Below are positions 34,291 to 45,809 of a stretch of 64,000 nucleotides of DNA, piece after piece. A program made the position numbers and the translations under genes. Each line of letters starts with the position of its first letter. Within the stretch, counting starts at the first letter, position 1. A model generated the notes under the pieces. The model saw only the letters and a list, made by a program, of their open reading frames with translations, searched no databases and was not told where the DNA came from. This DNA is from Lophius americanus. Taxonomy: Eukaryota > Chordata > Actinopteri > Lophiiformes > Lophiidae. The stretch covers positions 1,911,001 to 1,975,000 of the forward strand of contig JBBDHG010000107.1 in NCBI GenBank assembly GCA_037951165.1, written 5' to 3'.

Positions 34291-34714
34291 GAGTTGCTAG
34301 CTGATAGCATGGCTAAAAATACAAGATTATTACTTTGGAGTAGGAACCCACCATGTAATGCTAGCTGCAGATGTGCTAGTGCAAGTTGTAGCTTCTCTAG
34401 CTGTGCTAATGTCAGCTGGAGTTTTTCTAGATGTGCTTAGGTTGTCTGGGACTATGCTAATGTAAGCTGCAGCATCTCTAGCTGCGCTGATGTTATCTAG
34501 AGCTTCTATTGCTATGCTAATGTCAACTATAGGTTCTGTAGCTATGCTGATATTAGCCGGTGCTTCTCTTTCTATGCTAATTGTAGCTGCTACAGGTGTG
34601 CTAATGTTAGCCGGTGCACTGGCTGTAGACGTGTTGATGTTGGCTAAAGCTTCACTAGCTATGCTTCTGTTAGCTGAAGCTTCACTAGGGGTGCTTTGTT
34701 GGCTCCAACTTCTC
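34290..34714. repeat. Degenerate TAGCTATGCTAATGTTAGC repeat
   Basis: Loosely tandem words CTAGCTGTGCTAATGT, AGCTTCTCTAGC and GTTAGCCGGTGC with a spacing of about 40-50 bases. It is cut on the right by a MITE. Confidence 0.7.
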
Positions 34715-34722
34715 TAACTGCT

Positions 34723-35030
34723 ACCCCTTTTCCACCAGAGAGAACCCGGTGCTAGTTGCGTGTTGTTGCTAGTGCCATAGCTTAGTTGGTTCAACCTCCT
34801 AAGAACCTCTTTGCTTTTCCATTGGCAAGGAGCAAAAGTCAAAGCCACTCCGTTACCTCACCGTCTAACGTAATCGGTTCCTGTCTCTAGACCAGCAAAG
34901 GGTTGGTGCCTGTTTTGCACCAGCTTTGAGAGCCTGGAGCTGGTGCTTAGGCTGTGGAAAAGCAAAGAACTGGTGTTAAATCAGGCCCTGGCTCCGAACC
35001 GGCCGTAGAACCAGTTCAGTGGAAGAGGGT
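34723..35030. mobile_element. hAT-like MITE with 8-bp target duplication
   Basis: Imperfect terminal inverted repeats ACCCCTTTTCCACC (left) and the complement of GTGGAAGAGGGT (right). The flanks carry TAACTGCT (34715-34722) and TAACTGTT (35031-35038), seven of eight bases alike, fitting a hAT-type 8-bp duplication. The interior (GGTGCTTAGG, TGGTGCCTG, CCGTCTAACG) has no coding capacity and resembles non-autonomous elements common in fish. Confidence 0.65.
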
Positions 35031-35689
35031 TAACTGTTACTGTTAGCCGGAGCGCTGACTGTAGATGTGCTAACGTCAGCGTCAGGGTCTGATCTTTGTG
35101 TTTAACAGCTGCTCCCACTTATAAAACATTGAATATCCAGGTCCGGTCCAAACTCCTGCTGTCCAGAGGACGACCTCCGCGGCGTCACCTTCAGGATAAA
35201 CCAATAAGGCAGTTGGGTTGTGGCAGCAGTGACGGCCTGGATAATCCAAACCGCTCCGCTGAGCGCGGCCGACAGTTGTGTTGGATCACGGTGGGGCGTC
35301 ACGGGTTTGAGGTCTGAGCTCTGGCAGCCTGAACGGTGGCAGCTCCTCCGGTTCCAAAGGAAACCCAGATCCAGAGAGGAGCAGCTGTAGATGATTCACC
35401 TCACAGAATGCTGCGATGGTTTCAGCCCAGTTCATCCGAGGATCCCTGACAAACATGGAGATTCAGTGTGGATCCGGTTGCAGCGGCGTCCGCTGGGTGA
35501 CGGCGCTGCACTCCGAGGATGTCTCTGCTGGATAACGGGCCTCATTATATCGGCTTCGGGTTTCACGGGTTTGTTTTATTTAGCGGGATATTCTAAGTCG
35601 TTCTTTGAATGATCCAAATACGAGGAACCAGAAAGGGAGCACAAACAAAATTCCAGTAGAAGTTGACTAAACTCACTCACATTCATTTA

Positions 35690-35775
35690 GTTTGTAATAA
35701 CGACATGCGTGCCAGCGTTTCGGCCCAGTGGGCCTCCATCAGAACACAGAGGGAGGCTGGAGTTCTATGAGCCCG
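35690..35775. repeat. Possible interspersed repeat fragment
   Basis: GCGTTTCGGCCCAGTGGGCC TCCATC resembles a GTTTCGGCC-containing repeat frequent in fish DNA. The boundaries are unclear. Confidence 0.3.
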
Positions 35776-35929
35776 GTTGGCTTTGAGGTTTGATGGAGAG
35801 GTTCTTTAAATGCTGTTTTATAATGGGGCGAGTTCTGGAATGAATTTCAGTTGGATCCAGGATACTTTCTCCTGTGTCAGAACTTCATCAATAATAACTG
35901 GATCAGAACTTCACGAAGGTGGATCGGAT

Positions 35930-36545
35930 TAGATGTGACATGATAGTATTAGCTACAGCCACCCCAGATGTGCTAACATTAACTGCAGCTGCTGGAGACA
36001 TGCTAGCTTAAGCTGTGTCTGCTGCAGTCATGCTAGCATTAGCCGCAGCCAACCCCAGATGTGCTAACTGTAATTGCAGCTGCTGCAGGATTGCTAACAT
36101 TAGCTAGAGCTGCTTCAGACATGTTAACATTGCCTGAATATGTTTAAGGCAAGCTAATGTGAGCTGCACCTAATTCAGACATGCTAACATGCGATTTACT
36201 GCTCCAGACATGCTAACATGCGATCTGCTGCTCCAGACATGCTAACATGAGCTTTACTGATGATGACATGCTAACATGAGCTTTACTGGTGATGACATGC
36301 TAACATAACCTTTACTGATGATGACATGCTAACATGAGCTTCATTGCTCCAGACATGCTAACATGAACTTTACTGATGATTACAAGCTAACATGAGCTTC
36401 ACTGCTCCAGACATGCTAACATGAGCTTTACTGGTGATGACATGCTAACATGAGCTTCACTGCTCCAGACATGCTAACATGAGCTTTACTGGTGATGACA
36501 TGCTAACATGAGCTGCGGTACACATGCTAGCGTTAGTTGTGGCTG
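35930..36545. repeat. GACATGCTAACATGAGC minisatellite
   Basis: From degenerate AGCTGCTGCAGACATGCTA words (35940-36180) into a regular array of GACATGCTAACATGAGCTTT ACTG with alternating GCTCCA and GTGATGAT fillers (36180-36520). It is the most regular of the GCTAAC-type blocks. Confidence 0.85.
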
Positions 36546-36949
36546 TTTCACATGTGATAACATTATGGGCGCGTGATTTGGTGGTTTTTGTTTTCCAGAT
36601 ATCAACTGTGAACAAAACCATCTAGAAACTGATGAAGAGGTTCTGGTTTCTCCAGGTTCCGTCAGGCTGTGAGTAAAAACGGACTTTGGTCAGGGAGCGG
36701 TTGAGTCCGGGCCTGAGCTTCATGCTCTTCTTTAAATAAACCCGGATCGGTCTTCATATGAGCCCATTGATGAGTCCGGTTTAAAGTTCTACCAGCGGAG
36801 CGGACTGAAGATAATCTCTGTGTAACCGTTCAAAGAGCTGACCTCAGCAGGTCCGCTGACCGGGGCAAAGGTCAAGGAGGTTCTCTGAGGGTTAATGTGC
36901 AACGTGTCCAACAGGAAACAGGACCTTTAACACAGACAGTGAAAACTGA

Positions 36950-37250
36950 TGTGTTAGGAGTGGACCTTCTGAACCGGTCTGATGTTTACTGGTTGGACCT
37001 TCTGAACCGGTCTGATGTTCACTGGTTGGACCTTCTGAACCGGTCTGATGTTCACTGGTTGGACCTTCTGAACCAGTCTGATGTTTACTGGTTGGACCTT
37101 CTGAACCGGTCTGATGTTCACTGGTTGGACCTTCTGAACCAGTCTGATGTTCACTGGTTGGTCCTTCTGAACCAGTCTGATGTTTACTTGTTGGACCTTC
37201 TGACCCGGTCTGATGGTAAATGGTTGGACCTTCTGACCCAGTCTAGTTGT
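36950..37250. repeat. 33-bp minisatellite (CTTCTGAACCGGTCTGATGT type)
   Basis: Nine units of 33 bp with CGG/CAG and TTC/TTT exchanges. The period is a multiple of three, so the plus strand reads an 11-residue repeat (LLNRSDVHWLD). This is a by-product, not a gene. Confidence 0.95.
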
Positions 37251-37324
37251 TCTGTCTGAGGTTTACAGTTCGACTAATGGACCGGATGAAGGTTATAATG
37301 GGATCCCGTTCATTGTGTGATGCA

Positions 37325-37442
37325 GTCTGTGTGTGTGTGTTTGTGTGTTTGTGTGTGTTTGTGTGTGTGTGTGAGTGTGTGTGTGTCTGTGTGTGTGTGT
37401 GTGTGTGTGTCTGTGTGTGTGTCTGTGTGTGTGTGTGAGTGT
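37325..37442. repeat. (TG)n microsatellite, interrupted
   Basis: TGTGTG runs with TTTG, GAG and CTG interruptions. Confidence 0.95.
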
Positions 37443-38206
37443 TTGGCAGCTAAGATGTTAGCGTGAATCAAAGTCAGTCAAGAATGTAAACAGCAGAAAC
37501 AAAAAGAAGGGATTCTGACGTGAGCATTAAACAATTACTTCCTCATAAAAACTGGTGATAAACATGGGTCACCATGGTAACGGTGGTTCTTTTGAATAGA
37601 GTTGAAGAGGAAGAGGAAAATGCGGCAGATCATTGCGGCTAATCTGTCCGTCTACAATATTCAAAGCCTTTAGCTCCGCCTCCTATTTGACTTTATGTAG
37701 TTTATGAGGTTAGAAGGTTAAAGCTCCGCCTCCTGTGTTACTTTGAGAAACACGAGACAATGTTAGCTCCACCTGCTGTATTACCTGTGTAGGAACCAGG
37801 GCGGGAGAAGAGTTTGGACCACATGCAGAACTGATGCCATTTAAAATGATTCAATTTCTAGAATGTAGGCGGAAATGTTAAACCCAAATAAACTTGAGGG
37901 AAGAGGAATGACTGCGACGCGTGAAGACGAGACATCGGGAATGAACAGGTACAGAAGCAAAGGTGAGCACAGACACCGGGATAACGAGACACCGGGTGGG
38001 TTTACATGAAATCCTTAATTCAGAATAGATTTGGAAAAGACTAATCGGAGAGAAATTCTGCATCCCTTTCCGAAGTTCTTTCGGAACGCCTTTCCGATTA
38101 GGCTTGATCTACTTCCTGGAAATGGCAACCATCCCCGATACTTAAGTGTATAATTCATAAGAATGTCATATATATGATGTATTATTATAGGTCTCCCCCC
38201 AACTGA

Positions 38207-38236
38207 CCAACAACAACAACAACAACAACAACAACA
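38207..38236. repeat. (CAA)n microsatellite
   Basis: Ten CAA/AAC triplets. Confidence 0.95.
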
Positions 38237-38654
38237 TTTCATCAACTCCTCGGATCATTCACATGAGAAACACTGCTTTGTCCCACATGACATGACTGCA
38301 CCATGAGCCTCAGGTTGTTTTCCTGCACAGTGACCTTTGACCTTCACGCTGACCTGTAATCTAGGAATTAAAAAGCCGTTTGATGAGAAGCAGTGTGGCG
38401 GCGAAAGAAACGCATCCAGACTCATGATGTTTGTCCTAAAATGACATGAACAGGAGAAACCCGCTCTACTTTGTCAGCCTTTTTCACTTCCTCTTTCTCC
38501 AGGAGGCCTCCTGGGCAGGAGGGGAGCAGAGGGGAAAGGAGGAGCAGTTTCATAGTGACTCAACCGCCCTCTCCTCCCTGCTCATCCCCAACCTGTAGTG
38601 TTACATACTGGACTAACTGGAATCGTGTCTTGAAAGGTTTCCTGTCCCTGAAGG

Positions 38655-39965
38655 AAACGCAGGCTCAGTGTATTTGCTGGAAAAACTCTGAGACTGAACT
38701 GGAAAGTCTTTCGTCTCCTGTGTCTTGTGCACTAATCGCCGTCCCTGTGTATTTACTGGAAACACGTCACAATCCTAATTCTGCTGTAATCTAGCACCCG
38801 GCCTGATCTATTTTCCGGAGGCATAAACTCTCATAAACGCCGGTGTTCTGGCAACAGGAAGTATCTAAATGTTGGAAACCGTTCATCCTCAGTGACCCAC
38901 TGGATTTCCTCGGAATTCATTTTTCACGGTGCTGTGCATTTTCTGGGAATGAATCTCCGGGTGGCTCTGTCTAGTTTCTGGGGACATGTAATCACACAGC
39001 CATCCCTGAGTTGTCCACTGGTTCTGGGTATTTTCTGTTGCCTGCAGATCTCCTGCATCCAGAGTTATTAGATGATGTCACACCTCCCTGTGATAGCGTC
39101 GTCACTCTCACTGTCCTCCAACTGGCTGATGGAACGACGAGAATTTGGAATATGATGAGATAGGAATTTGGACGCAGCAGAAATGAAATGAAATGAAATA
39201 ACGACGGGGACTGCTGGGAAAAGAAAACTATGCTAATTGTTTACTCTGACTATTTGCTGGGAGTGGGCTGGTACTGTGTATTTCTTGGGAATAATAGAAT
39301 GTTTGGCCAGTTGGCTTTGTACTACTCCACTCAACAAGTTACTGGATAACGTTCTAAACTCCTATTAAATTCCTCAGCGGCTCTGACTATCTGCTGGTAA
39401 CTCTTTCAACATGGCTCTGAGTATTAATTAGGAATTCTTATTCAGGTTTTCAGGTTATTTTTATTTTCTAGTGGTTTTTACTCTTGCTGGCTTTGAGTAT
39501 TTGCTGAGAATAGCAAACTTTTTCTGTTCTTCCTAAACTAAACTGGCTCAGTCTATTTCCTAGGATGATATAGATGTCATGGACCTTCCTCTAGTTCAGT
39601 TCAGTTCCCACTGACTTGGACTATTTGCTGGAAGTCTGCTTCCTTCTGTGTATTAATTAGGAGTTATCTTTAAGACACTTTAAATGCCCCAGCAGCTCTG
39701 TCTATTTTTTTTGAACATTTAGTCTTATTGCCCTCATTCCCCCAAAACACCTACCAACTGGCTCTGTCTATGTCCTGGGAATACTCCAGTCTGGGAGCCC
39801 CACTCTTTATATTTACTGTTAAACTTTCCTTAGTTCCAGTAACATCTTCACACTCTTTGTTTACTGCTGAAATCTTCTGCATGGCTCAGTGTATTCCCTG
39901 GGAATTTCTCCTCTGCAAGCTTAAAACTGCCGACTGGCTCCGTCTATTTGCTGGACAGTTGTTCT
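38655..39965. repeat. Very degenerate repeat built on GGCTCTGTCTATTTGCTGG
   Basis: The phrase recurs at irregular spacing with substitutions: GGCTCAGTGTATTTGCTGGA (about 38662), GGCTCTGTCTAGTTTCTGGG (about 38962), GGCTCTGACTATCTGCTGG (about 39379), GGCTTTGAGTATTTGCTGAG (about 39490), GGCTCAGTCTATTTCCTAGG (about 39544), GGCTCTGTCTATGTCCTGGG (about 39760) and GGCTCCGTCTATTTGCTGGA (about 39934). It looks like an ancient tandem array. Confidence 0.65.
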
Positions 39966-39969
39966 GCAT

Positions 39970-41160
39970 TATCCCTGGTTATTTGTACGTGGATTTCACC
40001 ATGTTTGACCTTTGCCCTTGCCATGTCCTCTTTTGCAGTGTCCCCTTTAGCAGCAAGCTGATAGTAAAAAGACAGGCGGGAACAGGAAGTGGTTGTTATG
40101 CAAAAGCTCTGAACGTAAAACCTAAGATTACATCACAAACTGAAGTCCCCGCCATCACATAGCGTCCTTCTTCTTCTGAGCCGACATCCTCTGCAGGACA
40201 GAAGCTGCCTCCTCTGACTCAAGGCGCTGCTCTGTGGGAAAAACATAACTACCGCAGAGTCAGACCAGAATCATTTGATTAACATATTGATTTAATCATC
40301 ATCAAAAATCTCCACGCCACATCTTCTAGCTTTAGCAGGAACCCCCCGATGACTTTTCATCCTGGAGGTCTGCAGACTGCAGGGTTTGGATCAAGATCTC
40401 AATTCCAGACCTGCCGGGTCCAAACATGTTAGCCGCTACATGCTAACAGCGCTAACAGTCGGAGTCACGTGGCCAGCAGCTGAAAGGACAGTTCCTCCGC
40501 TGCTTTTTTAATAATAATGATAATACTAATAATTTATCCTTTATTTATCACTAACACTCATACAAACTACAACCTAGTGAAATTATTGATCTGTATTAAG
40601 TCCAGAGGAGTGAGCTGACACTCTCAGTGAGGCGGTAAGACACTTCCGATCGTTTGTCTGCTCCAAACTGAAAGCAAAGATAAAAATCTCCTTTTTTTTT
40701 TAGACTGCGGTCCATATTGACATGATAGCATCACGCGGTTGCTGCAGATTCGCCGGCTGCACATCCATGATGGGAATCTCCCGTTCCGCCGCACCAGCCT
40801 CTGCTGCTTTGAGATCTGGTGACTGTGGAGAACATTTGAGTCTTGTGCAGAGAAACCTTCAAACCTCGGTCGTAACCAGCGGTTGTTTGAGTTGCTGTCG
40901 CCTTTCTATCAGCTAGAAGGAGTCTGTTCCTCCTCCTCTGACCTCTGACCTCTGGCACCAACCAGACATTTTCTCCAAGAGAACAGTTACGCCACGTTCA
41001 GAGTCCCTTAAATCAGATTTCTTCCTCGATCTGATATTGGCTTTGATCTTCAGAAGGTCTTGACCGTGTCCACCTGACTAAATGTACTGAGACGCTGCCG
41101 TGTGATTGGCTGGTTAGATGTTTGCGTTAGAGAGCAGTTGAACAGGTGTACACATATATG
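39970..41160. other. Non-coding stretch, nothing recognised
   Basis: Includes AT-rich TAATAATAATGATAATAC near 40510. No exon. Confidence 0.45.
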
Positions 41161-41164
41161 TGTG

Positions 41165-41166
<2 letters not shown>

Positions 41167-41258
<92 letters not shown>

Positions 41259-41260
41259 GT
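41167..41260. repeat. (TA)n(TG)n compound microsatellite
   Basis: About 70 bases of alternating TA followed by about 22 bases of alternating TG. Long TA runs are prone to cruciform formation and to assembly error. Confidence 0.97.
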
Positions 41261-41547
41261 AACTGTCCTCCTGTGGTTCGTTCTCTCATCATCCTTTGGT
41301 ACTGGTTGTCTCTCTTTCCCGTCACTCAAACTTCCTCCTCTCCTTCCTTCTCGTAAGTTTCTCCTTTTCAACCCACCCACCCACCGCAACCCCCCCGTCA
41401 CCCACCGCAACCCCCCCGTCACCACCAGCAGCACCGCTGCCACTCTCCAGGAATCACATGGTCCAGAAAACAGCCTCGGCTAGAAAACCGCTCCGGCATC
41501 AAAACATGAACTAATGGATTAATCTGTGTTTATGTCACCCTTATGTC

Positions 41548-42365
41548 ACCTCTACGTCATCTGTTTGTAGTCATCGTGTCACCTTTATGTCATCTGTCTG
41601 TAGTCATCGTGTCACCTTTATGTCATCTGTCTGTAGTCATCGTGTCACCTTTATGTCATCTGTCTGTAGTCATCGTGTAACCTTTATGTCATCTGTCTGT
41701 AGTCATCGTGTCACCTTTATGTCATCTGTCTGTAGTCATCGTGTCACCTTTATGTCATCTGTCTGTAGTTATCGTGTCAGCTTTATGTCATCTGTCTGTA
41801 GTCATCGTGTCACCTTTATGTCATCTGTCTGTAGTCATCGTGTAACCTTTATGTCATCTGTCTGTAGTCATCGTGTCACCTTTATGTCATCTGTCTGTAG
41901 TCATCGTGTCACCTTTATGTCATCTGTCTGTAGTCATCGTGTCACCTTTATGTCATCTGTCTGTAGTCATCGTGTCACCTTTATGTCATCTGTCTGTAGT
42001 CATCGTGTCACCTTTATGTCATCTGTCTGTAGTCATCGTGTCACCTTTATGTCATCTGTCTGTAGTCATCGTGTCAACTTTATGTCATCTGTCTGTAGTC
42101 ATCGTGTCACCTTTATGTCATCTGTCTGTAGTCATCGTGTCACCTTTATGTCATCTGTCTGTAGTCATCGTGTCACCTTTATGTCATCTGTCTGTAGTCA
42201 TCGTGTCACCTTTATGTCATCTGTCTGTAGTCATCGTGTAACCTTTATGTCATCTGTCTGTAGTCATCGTGTCACCTTTATGTCATCTGTTTGTAGTCAT
42301 CGTGTCACCTTTATGTCATCTGTCTGTAGTCATCGTGCACCTTTATGTCATCTGTCTGTAGCCTT
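41548..42365. repeat. 33-bp minisatellite (TCATCTGTCTGTAGTCATCG type)
   Basis: About 25 units of 33 bp, mostly identical, with single-base variants (GTAACC, GTCAAC, GTCAGC, TTTGTAG). It gives a 327-residue plus-strand open frame of MSSVCSHRVTF repeats starting at 41587, an arithmetic by-product of a period divisible by three. Confidence 0.97.
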
Positions 42366-42569
42366 GACGACATCTGTATGTTATCCAAACACCACAGAAC
42401 ATCTGAAGCAGGGGACAATAATAGATGCAAACATTTTAGAGAAAAATAGGTTTTATCTTTATGTTGATTGTATGTCTTCTGTGAGTAGCCTTTATGTCAC
42501 TTGTATGCCATCTGTATATCACCTTTATGTCATCTGTATGCATCCTGCACATCACCTGCAACACCTGTA

Positions 42570-42706
42570 AGTCATCTTAATCACCCTACTCTCACACTTA
42601 AGTCATCTGTATGTCATCTTAATCAACCAGCTCTCACACTTAAGTCATCTGTATGTCATCTTAATCAACCAGCTCTCACACTTAAGTCATCTGTATGTCA
42701 TCGGTA
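42570..42706. repeat. 42-bp minisatellite
   Basis: Three units containing CTTAAGTCATCTGTATGTCA and AATCAACCAGCTCTCACA. The GTCATCTGTATGTCATC part echoes the neighbouring 33-bp unit, so it is probably derived from it. Confidence 0.9.
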
Positions 42707-43004
42707 TGTAGCAATATTTGTTTTTAATTGTCTTTGACGCTGAGAGAAGTCAATGCCATCCTCACATGACACGTCACTTAAAGTGTGTGACAAACACGCC
42801 TCAAAACAGGAAGTGTGTATCTGAGTGTCGTGATGCAAACCGACGTGAGTCAACCCGTGTTCCTGAACAAGGCCAGGATACAGCCTTCACTGTCCAAGGC
42901 CCGTTATTAAAGGTCCAACCATGTGACACAACCCTGAACACAACACAACACACTGATGGAACCGAACGACACGGAGACGGAAACGTCTGTCACAATGATG
43001 GATG

Positions 43005-43912
43005 GAGGGATGGATGGAGGGAGGGATGGATGAAGGGATGGATGGAGGGATGAAGGGATGGATGGAGGGAGGGAGGGATGGAGGGAAAAATGGACGGATG
43101 GATGGCTGTAGGATGGTGGGATGGATGGATGGATTGATGAAGGGATGAAGGGAGGATGGATGCATGCAGAATGGTTGGATGGATGAAGGAATGGATGGAG
43201 GGAGGGATGGAGAGATGGATGGAGAGATGGATGGATGTAGGACTGTGGGATGGATGGATTGATGGATGTAGGGATGGATGGCTGCAGGATAGTGGGATGG
43301 ATGGATGGATGTAGGGATGGATGGCTGTAGGATAGTGGGATGTAGGGATGGATGGATGGATGTAGGGAAGGATGGATGGATGGATGAAGGGATGGATGGA
43401 TGGATGTAGGATGGATGGATTGATGGATGTAGGGATGGATGGCTGTAGGATAGTGGGATGGATGGATGGATGTAGGGATGGATGGCTGTAGGATAGTGGG
43501 ATGGATGGATGGATGTAGGGATGGATGGATGGATGTAGGGAAGGATGGATGGATGGATGGATGGATGGATGTAGGGAAGGATGGATGTATGGATGGATGG
43601 ATGTAGGGAAGGATGGATGGATGGATGGATGTAGGGAAGGATGGATGGTGGGATGATGTAGGGATGGATGGATGGATAGACAGAGAGATGGATGGATGGA
43701 TGGATGAAGGGAGAGACGGATGGATGGATGGATGAAGGGAAGGATGGATGGATGGATGATGTAGGGATGGATGGATGGATGGATGATGTAGGGATGGATG
43801 GAGGGAGAGACGGATGGATGGATGGATGGATGAAGGGAAGGATGGATGGATGAAGGGAAGGATGGATGGATGAAGGGAAGGATGGATGGATGTAGGGAAG
43901 GATGGATGGAGC
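43005..43912. repeat. (GGAT)n-type array with mixed GGAG/GTAG interruptions
   Basis: About 0.9 kb of GGATGGAT interrupted by GTAGGG, GAAGGG and GGAGGG. A GGCTGTAGGATAGTGGGATG block recurs as pairs 43 bases apart (about 43282/43325 and 43443/43486). The Pro/Ser/Ile/His-rich minus-strand frames are artefacts. Confidence 0.95.
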
Positions 43913-43914
43913 AC

Positions 43915-44960
43915 ACGGTGAGATTATTGTTTGTGATGTCACAGCAGGAGGATTGACAGCAGCGAGATGATATTAGCACGTGAGCTAACTTCTCTTTATG
44001 TTGGAAAGATTCTTCAAACCGCTGGGATTTTATTTTCTCTCAGTTTTCTAGCTAACAACTGTTGTTTGTTAGCTTCTCACGTCACCGCTAGCAGAGGTAA
44101 TGATGGCTAATTAATGCCATTCCTTTTTGTCCAATGGCGATTGTTTGACCTCTGACCCTGGAGGATAAAGATCGACAGCAGCTATCTGAGGTTAGCATGC
44201 AAGCTAACATGTTTGTTTAATCCCCTGAATTCTTCATCACAGCGATCAACCGCTGTTCGTAGTTTAAAAGGGTTTCGAAGTTTTCGGCCAGTTAGCCGTG
44301 GCTAGCAAGTTGGCTAACAATGAAATTATGTTGGATTTCCAGAATAAAGCTGAACTTAACCAGATCCTGAAGCTCAGGATTTGATGTCGAGATGAACCTT
44401 CATAGAAAACCAGGAATATTCCCTTATACGGATTGAGATTCATGAATTTATTTTAGTCACAGTTGCAGAAAAAACAAACCGCCTGGAAGAAAGCGCGTCG
44501 CAAACATGAGCTCACACCTCAGGAGAGACGATTAGACCCTTCATCAGATGACGTAGGACCCCCTCTCCGCCATCATGCCCCCTTCTACTCCCGCCTCATT
44601 GTCCCTCAGGGTTTATCTCCTCAGCTCCCTGATAACCACCACCTCCTCTTACTCCTCCCTGGCCTCCATCTGATATCAGGAGGCACCAGAATCTACGTAG
44701 TGAAACCTCTGAAGTGCTGCCTTCCTGTGTCTGTGTGCGTCTCCGAACCGTCACCAAACAGGGGAAACTTCGCCGGCGATCTAATCTCAGAGCAGCACAC
44801 GGCTGATTTTATCTCGCCGTCATCATCATCGTGATGTCACACGTCTCCTCTTCTAGACTGGCTAAACAGCTGAGAATGAAAAAAGAAGAAATGTAGTTTC
44901 CATCCTAACTTTTTTCCGTTACGTCACTTGGTTTGGTCCTCAAACGGTTTCTCACGGGTC
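43915..44960. other. Non-coding stretch, nothing recognised
   Basis: A 123-residue frame at 44463-44834 has no recognisable domain. Several GCTAGC/GCTAAC words occur at 43970-44310. Confidence 0.45.
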
Positions 44961-44964
44961 GGAC

Positions 44965-45225
44965 CACTGGGACCCTCGACTCTTCTGGACGTCCAACTTC
45001 AGCAGCAACAATTGGAACCAAACACTTCGGATAAATGGATTCCAGTCACCGACATCACTGTGGTGGAATTTTGGCCCACTCTTCTCTGGGGCAGCCACGT
45101 CCCACCACAGCATCTCAGTGGGGTTCAGGTCCAGACTCTGGTCTGGACCAGACCAACCTTAATGTTCTGCTGGGTAAGCATTGGCTTTCTCCTCGCCACT
45201 TTCCCATGAAGCCATTTTACCTCAG
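44965..45225 (-). mobile_element. Tc1-like relic 4, internally deleted
   Basis: The minus strand reads GKVARRKPMLTQQNIKVGL (about 45212-45155) and then jumps directly to the DNA equivalent of SLDLNPTEMLW (about 45135-45105). The C-terminal EWAKIP and YPKCLVPIVAAEVG follow (about 45080-44995). Most of the DDE domain is missing, so this is an internally deleted copy of a Tc1-type transposase gene. Confidence 0.7.
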
Positions 45226-45244
45226 TAACTTTTGAGTAATAGAG

Positions 45245-45805
45245 CCATTCATTGAGGGCTGCATAACTACCGCTAGCTGCCAACTGCTACTAGAAGATAA
45301 CTGCTACTGGCTTGCGACTACTGCTAGCTGGTAAGTGCCAAGAGCTCATAGCTGCCACTGGCTGCTACTTGCTACAAGCTGCTGACAGCTTCTAGCTGTT
45401 AACCACCGCTAGCTACTTATTGCAGCTATATGATGACTGCTACAAGCTCCTCACCACCACTTGCTGCTAACTGACACAAGTTTATAACTGTTACTAGCTT
45501 CTAACCGCTACTAACTGCTAACTGCTATTTGCTACTGAACATTTACAGCTAGTCACTATTATTAGCTGATAACTACCACTACCTACTGACAATTTAGATG
45601 CTAACTGGCTACTAGTTACTAACTAGCTGGTAACTGCTAGTGGCTATTAACAAATAGCTGCTAGCTGGTAAGTGCTACTACCTACTATCAGTCTACCTTT
45701 TTAACTGCTACTGGACACAAATCAAGTAGCTGTTAATGGCTACCAGATGCTAACTGATATTAACTCCTAACTATTAGTAGCTGCTAACCGCTACTAGCTG
45801 CTTTG
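45245..45805. repeat. Degenerate TGCTAACTGCTACTAGCTGC repeat block 4
   Basis: Largest block of this family, about 0.56 kb, e.g. CTGCCAACTGCTACTAGAAG near 45278. It has the same orientation as the other blocks and starts just past the Tc1 relic. Confidence 0.75.
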
Positions 45806-45809
45806 AGCC

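Noticed and set aside
36897..37250. Minisatellite as a zinc-finger or repeat-protein exon
   Set aside because: No Cys/His pattern and no splice sites.
36897..37259. 120-residue leucine/tryptophan repeat protein
   Set aside because: 33-bp minisatellite by-product.
41548..42365. Regular repeats as a possible CRISPR array
   Set aside because: Units are contiguous with no unique spacers, and the host is a vertebrate.
41587..42570. 327-residue frame of MSSVCSHRVTF repeats
   Set aside because: 33-bp minisatellite with a period divisible by three. Variation is not biased to synonymous sites, and it ends in unrelated repeat sequence.
42887..43979. Three 329-351-residue minus-strand frames (Ile-His-Pro-Ser repeats)
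   Set aside because: Complement of the GGAT array, open in several frames at once.
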